DNA from: Pseudomonadota bacterium
GTDB taxonomy: Bacteria; Pseudomonadota; Alphaproteobacteria; Rhizobiales; Xanthobacteraceae
Direction of reading: 5' to 3'
DNA length: 64,000 bases
Assembly: GCA_023422775.1 (NCBI GenBank)
Contig: JAFAGM010000081.1
Coordinates: 31,375-95,374 of the forward strand
The notes below the pieces were generated by a model. That model worked only from the letters and a program-made list of their open reading frames with translations. It had not been told where the DNA came from and searched no databases. Below are positions 8,730-17,041 of this stretch, piece by piece; within the stretch, counting starts at the first letter, position 1; each line of letters opens with the position of its first letter. The position numbers were made by a program, and so were the translations under genes.

Positions 8730-9724
8730 GGGTGGTCTCCGTTGGATGTTGATGTTCCGCCCGCCTCGGACGGGAGAACGAGGTAATCGCCTGTTGTCGA
8801 ATCGAGTCCGGCGATGAACGCGAGTTCGGCGAGGCGGCGCTGCGAACCACGCCCCGCGAGCACCGCGACGATGTTGATCGTCTCCGCGATCAGAGCGCGC
8901 GGCACCGTGATGACGGCTTCCTGGATGAGTTGCTCGAGGCGCCGCAATGCACCGAGCGCGGTGCCGGCATGGATCGTGCCGATGCCGCCGGGATGGCCGG
9001 TACCCCATGCCTTCAAGAGGTCCAGCGCCTCGGCTCCGCGCACCTCGCCGATCGGAATGCGATCGGGGCGCAGTCGCAGCGAGGAGCGAACCAGGTCGGA
9101 GAGCGTGGCCACGCCGTCCTTGGTGCGCAGCGCGACAAGATTCTGCGCCGCGCATTGCAGCTCGCGGGTATCCTCGATCAGCACCACGCGGTCGGATGAC
9201 TTGGCGACTTCTGCGAGCAGCGCGTTGGTGAGCGTGGTCTTGCCGGTCGAGGTGCCGCCGGCAACGAGGATGTTGCGGCGTTCGACGACAGCTTTGCGGA
9301 GGACCCCCGCCTGCGCGGCTGTCATGATCCTGGCCGCCGCATAGTCATCGAGCGTGAAGACCGCGACAGCGGGTTTGCGGATCGAGAACGCCGCCGCGGA
9401 CACGACCGGCGGCAGAAGTCCCTCGAACCTCTCCCCCGTTCCGGGCAACTCGGCGGAGACGCGCGGTGCGCCGGCATGCACTTCCGCACCGACATGATGC
9501 GCGACCAAACGGATGATGCGCTCGCCGTCCGCCGCACCCAGCGTTGAACCGGTATCGGACAGTCCTTCGGAGAGACGGTCGATCCAGAGGCGACCGTCGG
9601 GATTGAGCATCACCTCAACGACGGCAGGGTCTTCCAGGAAGGTGGCGATGTCCGGCCCGAGCGCCGTGCGCAGCATGCGGGCACCGCGCGTGACCGCTTC
9701 TGCCTTGGGTGTCGTGTTCCCCAT
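8726..9724 (-). CDS. trbB: conjugal transfer ATPase TrbB
   Basis: TrbB/VirB11-type hexameric traffic ATPase. 332 residues with Walker A 'GGTSTGKTTLTNALL' and the downstream 'VVLIEDTRELQC' Asp box and 'HPGGIGTIHA' His box characteristic of the PulE/VirB11 superfamily. It is the first gene of the trb operon. Normally copG and traG lie directly upstream; here about 11.8 kb of iron-uptake genes intervenes, so trbB must have its own promoter or depend on read-through. Confidence 0.95.
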   Translation of the reverse strand: MGNTTPKAEAVTRGARMLRTALGPDIATFLEDPAVVEVMLNPDGRLWIDRLSEGLSDTGSTLGAADGERIIRLVAHHVGAEVHAGAPRVSAELPGTGERFEGLLPPVVSAAAFSIRKPAVAVFTLDDYAAARIMTAAQAGVLRKAVVERRNILVAGGTSTGKTTLTNALLAEVAKSSDRVVLIEDTRELQCAAQNLVALRTKDGVATLSDLVRSSLRLRPDRIPIGEVRGAEALDLLKAWGTGHPGGIGTIHAGTALGALRRLEQLIQEAVITVPRALIAETINIVAVLAGRGSQRRLAELAFIAGLDSTTGDYLVLPSEAGGTSTSNGDHP

Positions 9725-10031
9725 TTTGCCCCCGGCGCTGCACCGGCATCAGAAGATGGGCCGGACATCGGGGACGAATAGAAGAAGCAGGACTCGGTGC
9801 CGCGCAACAAGAGTCAGATGCTCATCGTAACGAAGCGAAAAAATACAGGAGCCGTCGTAATCTGCCCGCAACGCGAGGCCGACTTCGACGTTCTCACGGT
9901 GTAGGCGATGGCCTTGATGGGCGGTTCGATTCCAGACCAGGGAAAGCGTGAGGCTCGGAATCGCAGTCCCATCTCGGTCACATCGCCCCTGCATTGTTAT
10001 GCTTAGTTAGTAGGGAGATAGGAGGATCGCT
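9725..10031. other. divergent intergenic region trbB / PepSY-like gene
   Basis: About 300 bases separating the trb operon (minus) from a plus-strand secreted-protein gene, so promoters for both should lie here. An 81-codon minus-strand frame (9749-9994) ends 24 bases before trbB but has no ribosome-binding site and no recognisable domain, so I do not call it a gene. A strong AGGAGG at 10020-10025 serves the plus-strand gene. No clear -35/-10 pair was recognised. Confidence 0.5.
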
Positions 10032-10283
10032 ATGCAGATAATCCTGATAAGCCTTGTGGCCATACTTTTAATGGCAAGCGATGCGATTGCCGGACGAACG
10101 GTCACCGACGAAGAACGAACGCGTCTGGTGGCGGCGCTGACAGCGCAAGGCTGTTCTGGCGGGAAGATGGAGTTCGACGACGGGAAATTCGAGGTCGACG
10201 ACGCCGTCTGCGCAGATGGCAAAAAGTACGACCTCGACTTCGATACATCATTTCTTCTGATCAGAAAGAAGATCGAGGATTAG
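10032..10283 (+). CDS. small secreted PepSY-like protein
   Basis: An 83-residue protein with a signal peptide (hydrophobic 3-17, 'SDAIAG' cleavage region) and a compact domain of the PepSY-like type ('CSGGKMEFDDGKFEVDDA'), with two cysteines (about residues 41 and 59) that may form a disulfide. Homologues of this pattern are common in rhizobia; they are periplasmic and of unproved function. It has an excellent ribosome-binding site (AGGAGG, six bases before ATG) and is the only plus-strand gene in the first 45 kb. It converges on the LysR gene. A weak GAGGA/TCCTC hairpin around its stop may end transcription. Confidence 0.75.
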   Translation: MQIILISLVAILLMASDAIAGRTVTDEERTRLVAALTAQGCSGGKMEFDDGKFEVDDAVCADGKKYDLDFDTSFLLIRKKIED

Positions 10284-10299
10284 TCCTCAACTCTTGGTT

Positions 10300-11241
10300 T
10301 TATCGCAGCGAGAGCGTTCGCGTGTCGTCAGCAGTCGCCACTGCCAATGGGACCGCTGGATGGGTCTGCAGCGCGGTCAGGAATTGCTTCAGAGCCGGGT
10401 TGTCGTTGTTGCGCCGGTAGTAGGCGACGAAACCGAGACGGGTCGGCCCATTGCCGTCGCGCACTTCCCGAAACACGACCCCGGGCCACGGTGGGACGCA
10501 GGACGACTCGCAGGCGAGCGTGATACCCCGCTCCCCGTCGACGGCACTGATCATTGCACTGTGGTGGGCTTTCACATGCTTGATGACGGGCCGGTCGCCA
10601 GGCAAAGCCAGCTTGCTGAGCAGGATATCCCTGATCTCCGGCCCCGGATCACGCAGGCTCATTACGAAACGCTCGCTCTTCAGGTCGGTCCAATACACGA
10701 AGTCGCGTTCGGTAAGTGCATGTGTTTTTGGGAATGCGACCATGACTCGTTCGGACCAGAGGCTCAAATGCGCATAATCGCGATGGGCCGGCTCGCCAAG
10801 AACGAGAGCGATGTCGATGGTGCCGCGGTCGAGAAGCGGGATGAGCGCGATGCGGTCATCTTCAATGAGGTTGATGTCGACCCGCGGATGCTGCTGAGCA
10901 AAGCTGAATACCGTGTCACGCAATGGGCCAGCCAACGCCGTATAGAATCCGATCTGAAGCCGGCCCGCGTCTCCGACTTTGGCGGCTTTGGCACGGTTCT
11001 CCATCCCCTCCAACTCGGCGAGCACGCGTCTTGCCGAGGCGACGAAGGCTTCGCCTTCCGGGGTCAGATACGCACCTCCAGTGGTCCGCACGAAGAGCAG
11101 GATTCCGAGACGGTCTTCAAGCTCGCGAATGCGTTTGCTCAGGGTTGGCTGGGTTATGTTGAGCGAGGCCGCTGCGCGACGAAAACTGCGGTGCTCAGCA
11201 GCAGCGACGACATAGCGCAGATGGGGAACTTCCACGCACAT
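10300..11241 (-). CDS. LysR-family transcriptional regulator
   Basis: A 313-residue LysR-type regulator: N-terminal winged HTH ('RSFRRAAASLNITQPTLSKRI' region, about 15-40) and a C-terminal substrate-binding domain. The start is the ATG at 11241, preceded by AGGAGG at good distance; the open frame to 11436 overlaps the next gene and has no matching start signal. It lies 13 bases after the alpha-CTD-like gene, so the two may be co-transcribed. It ends the iron cluster, but LysR genes are also common near trb operons, so its target could be either; the ligand cannot be told from sequence. Confidence 0.9.
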   Translation of the reverse strand: MCVEVPHLRYVVAAAEHRSFRRAAASLNITQPTLSKRIRELEDRLGILLFVRTTGGAYLTPEGEAFVASARRVLAELEGMENRAKAAKVGDAGRLQIGFYTALAGPLRDTVFSFAQQHPRVDINLIEDDRIALIPLLDRGTIDIALVLGEPAHRDYAHLSLWSERVMVAFPKTHALTERDFVYWTDLKSERFVMSLRDPGPEIRDILLSKLALPGDRPVIKHVKAHHSAMISAVDGERGITLACESSCVPPWPGVVFREVRDGNGPTRLGFVAYYRRNNDNPALKQFLTALQTHPAVPLAVATADDTRTLSLR

Positions 11242-11254
11242 GGCGGGCCTCCTC

Positions 11255-11692
11255 TCAGTTCGGAGGCCGCAGTGAGGCTCCCCTCTCCTCGAGCCAGAGC
11301 TGGATCTCGGCGGCCGTGGCGCTGCCGATACCCGGCTCGGCGAGAAGCTCGTCCCACGAATAAGCGGAGACGATCCTGAGCAGGTTCTTCGCCCGCGTCG
11401 GCAGCGTTCTGCCCCCGACCCGGGCGTGGCGGCCACGGAGCAGCGCCTTGACAGCGTGGCGGGTCAGGCGTCTGGTTGCATCAGAATTGTTGATCTTGGG
11501 ACTCAAGGCGCGCGCATCCTCCAACGATATCCGCAGGGTTTCCCCGATTGCCGCATGATCGAAGTCGATCATGTGCAGGATCGCAATCTGGTCGCGCAGC
11601 CGCGCGAGCAAGCCGCGGGTGGTTCGCCGCATCGGCTGAAGTAACGGCCGCGGCAGAGGTTTTCGGGCGAACATCACAACGGTGCTTTGCAT
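11255..11692 (-). CDS. free-standing RNA polymerase alpha-CTD-like protein
   Basis: A 145-residue protein whose last 50 residues resemble the DNA-binding C-terminal domain of RNA polymerase alpha: 'LPTRAKNLLR' matches the helix with the Arg and Asn that contact UP elements (R265 and N268 in E. coli numbering), and 'EPGIGSATAAEIQLWLEERG' matches the helix-hairpin-helix part. No assembly (NTD) domain is present. The N-terminal 90 residues are basic and unrecognised. ATG at 11692 has a GGGAGG site. Probably a DNA-binding accessory transcription factor; whether it contacts polymerase is unknown. Confidence 0.7.
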   Translation of the reverse strand: MQSTVVMFARKPLPRPLLQPMRRTTRGLLARLRDQIAILHMIDFDHAAIGETLRISLEDARALSPKINNSDATRRLTRHAVKALLRGRHARVGGRTLPTRAKNLLRIVSAYSWDELLAEPGIGSATAAEIQLWLEERGASLRPPN

Positions 11693-11738
11693 ACGAGCCT
11701 CCCTTTGCTTTTTTTGATCAGATCACGAACCGGGGTCC

Positions 11739-12353
11739 TTACCTTGCAAGTTGAACCATTCGATCGAGTGCGGCGCCGAATCCATTCAACGACACATTGA
11801 AGGTGACGGCTTCGCCGCTCGACAAATTGAGCGATGCGACAACGAGCTTGCTCCCCTTGCGCATGGCATCGGTCGCCACCATCGGAAAGCTCACCGGCAG
11901 GAGGCAACCCTGCGGCACGCAGGTCGAGAACCGCAGGCCCTTGCCGAGGTCCTTGTCATCGAGCTTGAGGATCGCGCCGCTGTCGAGATTGAGTCCGAAC
12001 GGCATCAGGATGGTGCCATCGGTTTTGCCATCCGCTGGTGGGCGAAGCTCAATGGCATAGATGCGCTGTCCGGTCTGGTTGTTGCCCTGTGCCTGAGACA
12101 GAAGGCAGGTCTTCTGCCGATCGGCGATCCGGCAATCCACCGTCCAGTCGCCATAGGTCTCGTTGATCGATGACGCGCCGTTCGGCAGCGTTACAGCCGG
12201 CGTCGCCGGTTGCTGCACGGCTGGAGCTTGCGCGCGAGCGGCAGGACGTGGCGCCGGCATCGGTTGCTGTGCAAACGCCACATTCGTCATCGTCGTCAGG
12301 ACGGCGGTGACGAAAGACAGCAATAATTGTGAAGCGGGGCTTCGAGAGATCAT
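11739..12353 (-). CDS. invasion-associated locus B (IalB) family protein
   Basis: A 204-residue secreted protein of the IalB family. Signal peptide at 1-28 ('NVAFAQQ' cleavage region), a Pro/Ala-rich linker (30-55), then the IalB domain with its marks 'YGDWTVDCR', 'CLLSQAQ' and 'CVPQGCLLPVSF'; four conserved cysteines are present. The family was named for Bartonella invasion but is widespread in rhizobia as a periplasmic or outer-membrane protein of unclear role. ATG overlaps the tonB stop (ATGA), which ties it to the TonB system. Confidence 0.88.
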   Translation of the reverse strand: MISRSPASQLLLSFVTAVLTTMTNVAFAQQPMPAPRPAARAQAPAVQQPATPAVTLPNGASSINETYGDWTVDCRIADRQKTCLLSQAQGNNQTGQRIYAIELRPPADGKTDGTILMPFGLNLDSGAILKLDDKDLGKGLRFSTCVPQGCLLPVSFPMVATDAMRKGSKLVVASLNLSSGEAVTFNVSLNGFGAALDRMVQLAR

Positions 12354-13207
12354 CGGCTGAACCTGATTGGAACGGCGAGGATGATCGAGCCGCTGCCGAC
12401 ATTGGGCGGCGGCGCTGGTACCGGGCTGGCGCGGCGCGCGAGCGCGACGGCTTCAGTATCGAGAGCGGCATCGCCGGAGCCACGAACGAGACGTGCGCTG
12501 AGGACGCGGCCCGACCGGTCGATCGTGAAAGCGACGATGGCGGTTCCGGTGCCTGTCGCGCCGGGCGGAAAGCGTTTGTGACGGTTGAGGTGCGCCATCA
12601 ACGCGCCGCGCCAAGATGCCGGCGACATCGAGGGATTGAGCGAGGCGCTGGCGAACGGTGCAGCGGCCCGGTCGGCGCGCTGTGCCTGTGAGGTTGGAGG
12701 CGCCGTCGTCTGCGGCGCGCGGTGCCTCTTCGGATCGCGCGGCTTCTTCTTTTCGAGGGTCTTCGGTTTGGGTGGAGGATTCTTGACTGGCTCGGGTTTG
12801 GGTTGCTCCGGCGCGGGACTGAGCACCGCCTCGGCATTGGACTTTTCGGGAAGCTTCTCGATCGGCTTTTCGACCGTCTCCTGTTCGACAGGCTCTGGCA
12901 CGTCTTCAGGCTTCTCGACCGGCTTCTCCGGCGTTTCGCGCACAGGCTCCATCTCCGCCTCAGCCATCTGGGGACCAGGCGCCACGTCCTCGGGCGGGGC
13001 CTCGGACGAAACCGCGAGCGGCGCGAGTTCGATCATTACCGCGGGCGGCGGTTCACCCGCCGCCATCGCAGGTTTCCAGTTCAACGTGATCCACGCACCG
13101 CCACCGTGCGCGGCGACCACAAACGCGACCGCCGCGGTCCAACGCAACGCCGAGAGCGTCGTGATCTTGTGGCCGGACCTCCCGTCGGGATCGCGCCAGT
13201 CAATCAT
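12350..13207 (-). CDS. tonB: energy transducer TonB
   Basis: TonB protein that passes proton-motive energy from ExbB/ExbD to outer-membrane receptors. 285 residues: N-terminal membrane anchor (about 24-45), a long Pro/Glu/Lys-rich periplasmic spacer (about 75-165, many PEP/KP repeats), and a C-terminal TonB domain ('VAFTIDRSGRVLSARLVRGS', 'LDTEAVALARRASPVP'). ATG overlaps the exbD stop by four bases. It presumably serves the receptor encoded at 17042-19549. Confidence 0.93.
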   Translation of the reverse strand: MIDWRDPDGRSGHKITTLSALRWTAAVAFVVAAHGGGAWITLNWKPAMAAGEPPPAVMIELAPLAVSSEAPPEDVAPGPQMAEAEMEPVRETPEKPVEKPEDVPEPVEQETVEKPIEKLPEKSNAEAVLSPAPEQPKPEPVKNPPPKPKTLEKKKPRDPKRHRAPQTTAPPTSQAQRADRAAAPFASASLNPSMSPASWRGALMAHLNRHKRFPPGATGTGTAIVAFTIDRSGRVLSARLVRGSGDAALDTEAVALARRASPVPAPPPNVGSGSIILAVPIRFSR

Positions 13208-13677
13208 GGCTGCGCAGGGCCTCCGATCTGGGACGCAGGCGCCGGACCTGTGATCTGTCCGATATCTTCTAACCCAACGAGCGCGATCTTCAGATACCCA
13301 GCCTGCCGCAGCAGGTTCATCACGCTCATCAGCTCGCGATAGGCCACGACGCCATCCGCGCGCAGGAAGATGCGCTGCTCCCGGTCGTTTCCGGTCTGCT
13401 GGTCGAGCGTGGCTTGCAGAGCCACTCGTGGTACGTCCTCATTACCGAGTGCGAGCGTCAGGTCCGGCTTCACGGTGAGGAACACCGGCTTGTCGGGTCG
13501 CGGCTGCTGCTGCGCGTTGGAAACCGGCAGGTCCACCGCGACATCTACGGTCGAGAGCGGTGCTGCCACCATGAAGATGATGAGCAGCACCAACATCACG
13601 TCGATGAACGGCGTGACATTGATCTCACTCACTTCGGTGAGATCGCCATCCTGCGGGTCTTTGAGGGTGACGGCCAT
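13204..13677 (-). CDS. exbD: biopolymer transport protein ExbD
   Basis: ExbD, the periplasmic-facing subunit of the TonB motor. 157 residues; a short cytoplasmic tail, then 'INVTPFIDVMLVLLIIFMVA', which holds the membrane helix with the essential proton-carrying Asp (D in FIDVML), and a periplasmic domain. I prefer the ATG at 13677 (GGAG seven bases upstream, four bases after exbB stop) over an in-frame start at 13698 that would overlap exbB. Confidence 0.93.
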   Translation of the reverse strand: MAVTLKDPQDGDLTEVSEINVTPFIDVMLVLLIIFMVAAPLSTVDVAVDLPVSNAQQQPRPDKPVFLTVKPDLTLALGNEDVPRVALQATLDQQTGNDREQRIFLRADGVVAYRELMSVMNLLRQAGYLKIALVGLEDIGQITGPAPASQIGGPAQP

Positions 13678-13681
13678 CACA

Positions 13682-14671
13682 TCACTCCGCCGCAGCACTT
13701 AGCGTAGAGGGTGTTGCAAGGGCGGATTCGTTTGACGCAATTCCCTTTTCCTGCCGCTCCAGATCGCGGGAGAGATGCTGCAGAATCTCGCCGGACGCAT
13801 CGGACAGGAGCGCTCGGTAGCCCGCGATGGCGCGGGCAAACACATTGTAAATGATGACCGCGGGGATCGCGGCGACGAGGCCGAGCGCGGTCGCAAGCAG
13901 CGCTTCGGCGATGCCGGGCGCGACGACGGCAAGGTTCGTGGTCTTAGCCACCGAAATACCGATGAAGGAGTTCATGATCCCCCACACCGTGCCGAACAGG
14001 CCGACGAAGGGCGCGGTTGCGCCGATCGTTGCGAGCAGGCCGGTGCCGCGCGTCATGCTGCGGCCGGCGCTCGCCTCGATGCGCGACAGTGCGATGGCGA
14101 GGCGCTCTTTCACACCCTCGGCTGAAAGATCAGGCGAGCGCGTCAACTCACGCGTTGCCGCCTGCACGAGATCGGCCACGGGACCGCTGCGCGTCCATCC
14201 TGCCTCAATCGCTCTTGTCGCCTCAGTAAGGCTGTCGGCACGTTGCAGCTTGCGTGTCGCGCTGCGCGCCTTGCGTTTTGCTCCGGCGAGTTCAAGTGCC
14301 TTGGCGAACCACACCGTCCATGTCACCAGCGATGCGAAGGCAAGTCCTACCATCACCGCCTTCACGACGATGTCGGCCTGCATGAACATGCCCCATGGCG
14401 ACAGATCGTGCGGGAGCGTCGCCGGCGCTGCGGCCGTCTGAGGCGGTTCCGCCGCAGAGTCGACCGGCAACGGCGTGGCAGGCTGCTCTACCGCGGGCTC
14501 CGCCACAGCGGGGGCTTGCGGTAGAGCCATAGAAGGCTGCGGCGCGGATTCCTGATCCTGCGCCACAACAGGGTTAGAGACATTTACCGTCAGCAACAAT
14601 GCCGTAACGAGCGTGCGCGCGATGCTGCCTGCTGCCCTCACCGTTGAATTGATCGCCGCATAATGGACCAT
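13682..14671 (-). CDS. exbB: tonB-system proton channel ExbB
   Basis: ExbB/TolQ-type proton channel. About 329 residues with an N-terminal signal-like segment (about 15-38) and an Ala/Pro-rich stretch (40-85) before the three-helix MotA/TolQ/ExbB core ('GLLATIGATAPFVGLFGTVWGI', 'APGIAEALLATALGLVAAIPAV'), as in the long ExbB variants of alphaproteobacteria. The start at 14671 (MVHYAAIN) is preferred; the frame is open to 14767 with basic, unlikely residues. An alternative 78-codon frame (14574-14810) starts ATGA on the preceding gene and overlaps the exbB start; it may be a small leader gene but has no recognisable domain. Confidence 0.9.
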   Translation of the reverse strand: MVHYAAINSTVRAAGSIARTLVTALLLTVNVSNPVVAQDQESAPQPSMALPQAPAVAEPAVEQPATPLPVDSAAEPPQTAAAPATLPHDLSPWGMFMQADIVVKAVMVGLAFASLVTWTVWFAKALELAGAKRKARSATRKLQRADSLTEATRAIEAGWTRSGPVADLVQAATRELTRSPDLSAEGVKERLAIALSRIEASAGRSMTRGTGLLATIGATAPFVGLFGTVWGIMNSFIGISVAKTTNLAVVAPGIAEALLATALGLVAAIPAVIIYNVFARAIAGYRALLSDASGEILQHLSRDLERQEKGIASNESALATPSTLSAAAE

Positions 14672-14806
14672 CGTTCTCTTTCTTGGGTGTTTGCTCTTTT
14701 TTCTGCTCCGGGATTGCCGCTGGCTGGCTAGCTCTGGAGGTCCTGAGCGGGCTGGCTTGCGGCGCACCTCCCGATAGGGAAGCTCGTTGAATCACTTCGG
14801 TCTGGC

Positions 14807-15151
14807 TCATTGATCGGACAATGTTCGAAGTCTGCGCAATGCATTCGGCCGAAGCGTTCTAACCAGCCCTGTCCCCGCAATTGCGTGGGGGCGGAACGCA
14901 AGCAGCAGCACAAGAACGATGCCGGCTGCGCTCAGCATGCCGAACCACAGCACCAGGCCGATGGACCAGCCCGCATGAATAATGCAAGCCGCCAACGCCG
15001 ACGCGAGACTGGCAGTGCCTACGGCGCGCAAGAGAATTTGCGTGCGCTTGGACGCGGCGCGGTTCCACACCTGCCGGTGATGACGGTTCATCGCCAGCGC
15101 GAGCGCGACGAATCCGGCGTAGACAAGCATCAGGGCGATTAGTTCGATCAT
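14807..15151 (-). CDS. DUF3325 membrane protein
   Basis: A 114-residue protein with three hydrophobic helices (about 3-22, 44-65, 68-88), of the DUF3325 family, usually found together with DUF3649 and PepSY-TM genes next to siderophore receptors. The function of the family is unknown; it is presumed to assist iron-siderophore reduction or transport at the inner membrane. ATG overlaps the PepSY gene stop by four bases. Confidence 0.85.
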   Translation of the reverse strand: MIELIALMLVYAGFVALALAMNRHHRQVWNRAASKRTQILLRAVGTASLASALAACIIHAGWSIGLVLWFGMLSAAGIVLVLLLAFRPHAIAGTGLVRTLRPNALRRLRTLSDQ

Positions 15152-16749
15152 TCTGCAGGTTCCACTTTGTTGACCGCCGCGAACGACAATAACGACCCGT
15201 GCTTGGCCGTCGTGCCGCGTGCTTTACGAGACAACGCCCACGCGACGCAGCCGAACGCCGCGCCGAAGGCCAGCATGATCAGGTCGAAACCGGCCAGAAC
15301 CCAATCGCCCTGCGGCAGCGTCACTCCGAGATGGCGGTTCGTCGTCAGAAAGTTCAATGCGGGCAGCAGCGCGTAGGCTGCCGCTGCAATCCACAACTGC
15401 TCGATCCACGCGCGCTGCACAGGGCGGAAGATTGGGTGCAGGAGCATTCCGGCCCATACAATGAACATCGCATGCGCTTCCCAGGCCACACGTCCGTCAA
15501 AACCGACGGGGATCAGCCGGTTGGCCCAGAAATAAGCCATAATCGCGATCAGCAATCCGACAATCGTGCCGATATTCAGCCGTTCGACGAGCATCAAGCC
15601 GAATGAGGGCTCGCCGGCACGCTTGAGTCTCTCGCGACGCTTGACGGTCCACAACACGAGCCCAGCACCAATCATCGCCGTGCCGGTCAGGCCGGACAGG
15701 AAATAGAGCCAACGGAGAACGGGGCCGGCAAACAGTCCTTCGTGCAGCCCCAGCAAAACGCCCCGTATCGCCTTTGGTGTTGATGGGATGCCTGACTGCA
15801 CCTCTATCAACGCGCCGCTGACACCATTGAAAACCATCGTCTCGATGCGACGTAGGGGACCTGACGGCGCTTGACTGATCGTCACCTGCGCCCGCGAGTC
15901 GCCGGGGTACAGGATCTCCAGACTGCGTACACGCCCATTGCCCCATTGTGCCTCCGCCTCGGCGAGCAGCGACGTGAGCGGTGTCAAGGGCGCCGGCGTA
16001 TTGGCGCGCTTGGGGGGCGCGGGCCAGCCTTCCAGTTCATCGAAGTAGAGTCGTTGACTGTTCTCCCCAAAGCCGTATGTCGCGGTAATCACCGGCGCCA
16101 TGTAGATATACGCAAAGAAGATCAGCCCCGAGTATGTGATCATCACATGGAAGGGCAACGCCATCACGGCGAGGACATTGTGCGCGTCAAGCCATGACCG
16201 CTGCCCCTTCCGTTGTCGGAAAGTGAAGAAGTCAGTGAAAAGTTTCCGGTGAACAATGATGCCGGTCAGGATCGCGACCAGCATGAACATGGTGGCGATC
16301 CCGACCAACCAGTACGAAATAGTTGTCGGCAGGTAGTGCAGCCTGTAGTGCATCTTATAAAGCAACTGCCCGCCGCCGGTCGCTCGCAGTTTCAAGGGCT
16401 CGCCTGAAATTGGGTCGAGTTGCTCATTCCCGTTGGCCACGGCGGCATCGCGCCCGCTTCCCCGCCAAGATACACTCAAGCCGACTGCACCGCGATCTGC
16501 CGGCAGATTGATACGCCAGCGTTCGGCATCGGGCGCTTGCGTCCGCAGCCGTTCGACGGCCAGTTCCAGCATCTCGACCGTCTGCACCTGAGACGCTGGT
16601 GGCGGCAGTTCCGGGCGCATCCAGCGGTCGATCTCGACGTCGAAATAGCCCGCCGTGCCGGTGAGGAAGATGAAGAACAGCAGCCAGCCGAGCAGCAGTC
16701 CAGCCCAGGTGTGCAACCACGCCATCGATTGTCGGAATCCGCCCTTCAT
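15148..16749 (-). CDS. PepSY-associated transmembrane protein (iron uptake)
   Basis: A 533-residue inner-membrane protein of the PepSY-TM (PiuB/FsrB-like) type. It has several membrane helices: one near the N terminus ('WAGLLLGWLLFFIFLTGTAG'), one around 190 and more in the C-terminal third, and a large periplasmic PepSY-like region with conserved His ('HYRLHYLP', 'MLHPIF') that may bind haem or reduce ferric-siderophores. Start at 16749 overlaps the DUF3649 stop (ATGA); a longer frame to 16821 is inside that gene. The neighbourhood is a standard siderophore-uptake set. Confidence 0.88.
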   Translation of the reverse strand: MKGGFRQSMAWLHTWAGLLLGWLLFFIFLTGTAGYFDVEIDRWMRPELPPPASQVQTVEMLELAVERLRTQAPDAERWRINLPADRGAVGLSVSWRGSGRDAAVANGNEQLDPISGEPLKLRATGGGQLLYKMHYRLHYLPTTISYWLVGIATMFMLVAILTGIIVHRKLFTDFFTFRQRKGQRSWLDAHNVLAVMALPFHVMITYSGLIFFAYIYMAPVITATYGFGENSQRLYFDELEGWPAPPKRANTPAPLTPLTSLLAEAEAQWGNGRVRSLEILYPGDSRAQVTISQAPSGPLRRIETMVFNGVSGALIEVQSGIPSTPKAIRGVLLGLHEGLFAGPVLRWLYFLSGLTGTAMIGAGLVLWTVKRRERLKRAGEPSFGLMLVERLNIGTIVGLLIAIMAYFWANRLIPVGFDGRVAWEAHAMFIVWAGMLLHPIFRPVQRAWIEQLWIAAAAYALLPALNFLTTNRHLGVTLPQGDWVLAGFDLIMLAFGAAFGCVAWALSRKARGTTAKHGSLLSFAAVNKVEPAE

Positions 16750-17027
16750 GGCCCGCTGGCCAGTTTGAGGAAGACCACGAGCGATCCAAACCCAATCGTC
16801 GGCAAGCCCAAGCCGATCCACATTCGTGATATCGAGCGCGCGCCGAAGGCCCAGAGAATTGCAGCGGCATAAACAGCGAAACTCAGCAGCAGACCCGACA
16901 TTGCTGCCTCAGCGCGCGCCGTCGGAAGAATGTAGGAAAAAAACGTCGCGGAGACGGCTGCCAGGGCATAGCCGCCGAGTATAGCGGCCACCACGCGCTG
17001 GCTTACGGATGTGGCATGGCGCGTCAT
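16746..17027 (-). CDS. DUF3649 membrane protein
   Basis: A small protein of 93 residues (from the ATG at 17027) with three predicted helices, of the DUF3649 family, which travels with PepSY-TM and DUF3325 genes in TonB-receptor clusters. A TTG at 17045, overlapping the receptor stop (TTGA), is an alternative coupled start. Neither start has a strong ribosome-binding site, which favours translational coupling. Role unknown. Confidence 0.82.
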   Translation of the reverse strand: MTRHATSVSQRVVAAILGGYALAAVSATFFSYILPTARAEAAMSGLLLSFAVYAAAILWAFGARSISRMWIGLGLPTIGFGSLVVFLKLASGP

Positions 17028-17041
17028 TTGCGCGCGCGCCG

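Noticed and set aside
9749..9994. 81-codon minus-strand frame just before trbB
   Set aside because: No ribosome-binding site and no recognisable domain; lies in a region that must hold divergent promoters.
10294..11379. Long plus-strand frame opposite the LysR gene
   Set aside because: Antisense shadow of a clear LysR gene; composition follows the third-position GC of the real strand.
14574..14810. 78-codon minus-strand frame between DUF3325 and exbB, beginning with an ATGA overlap
   Set aside because: The coupled start is suggestive, but the product has no family features and it overlaps the exbB start by about 100 bases; not called.
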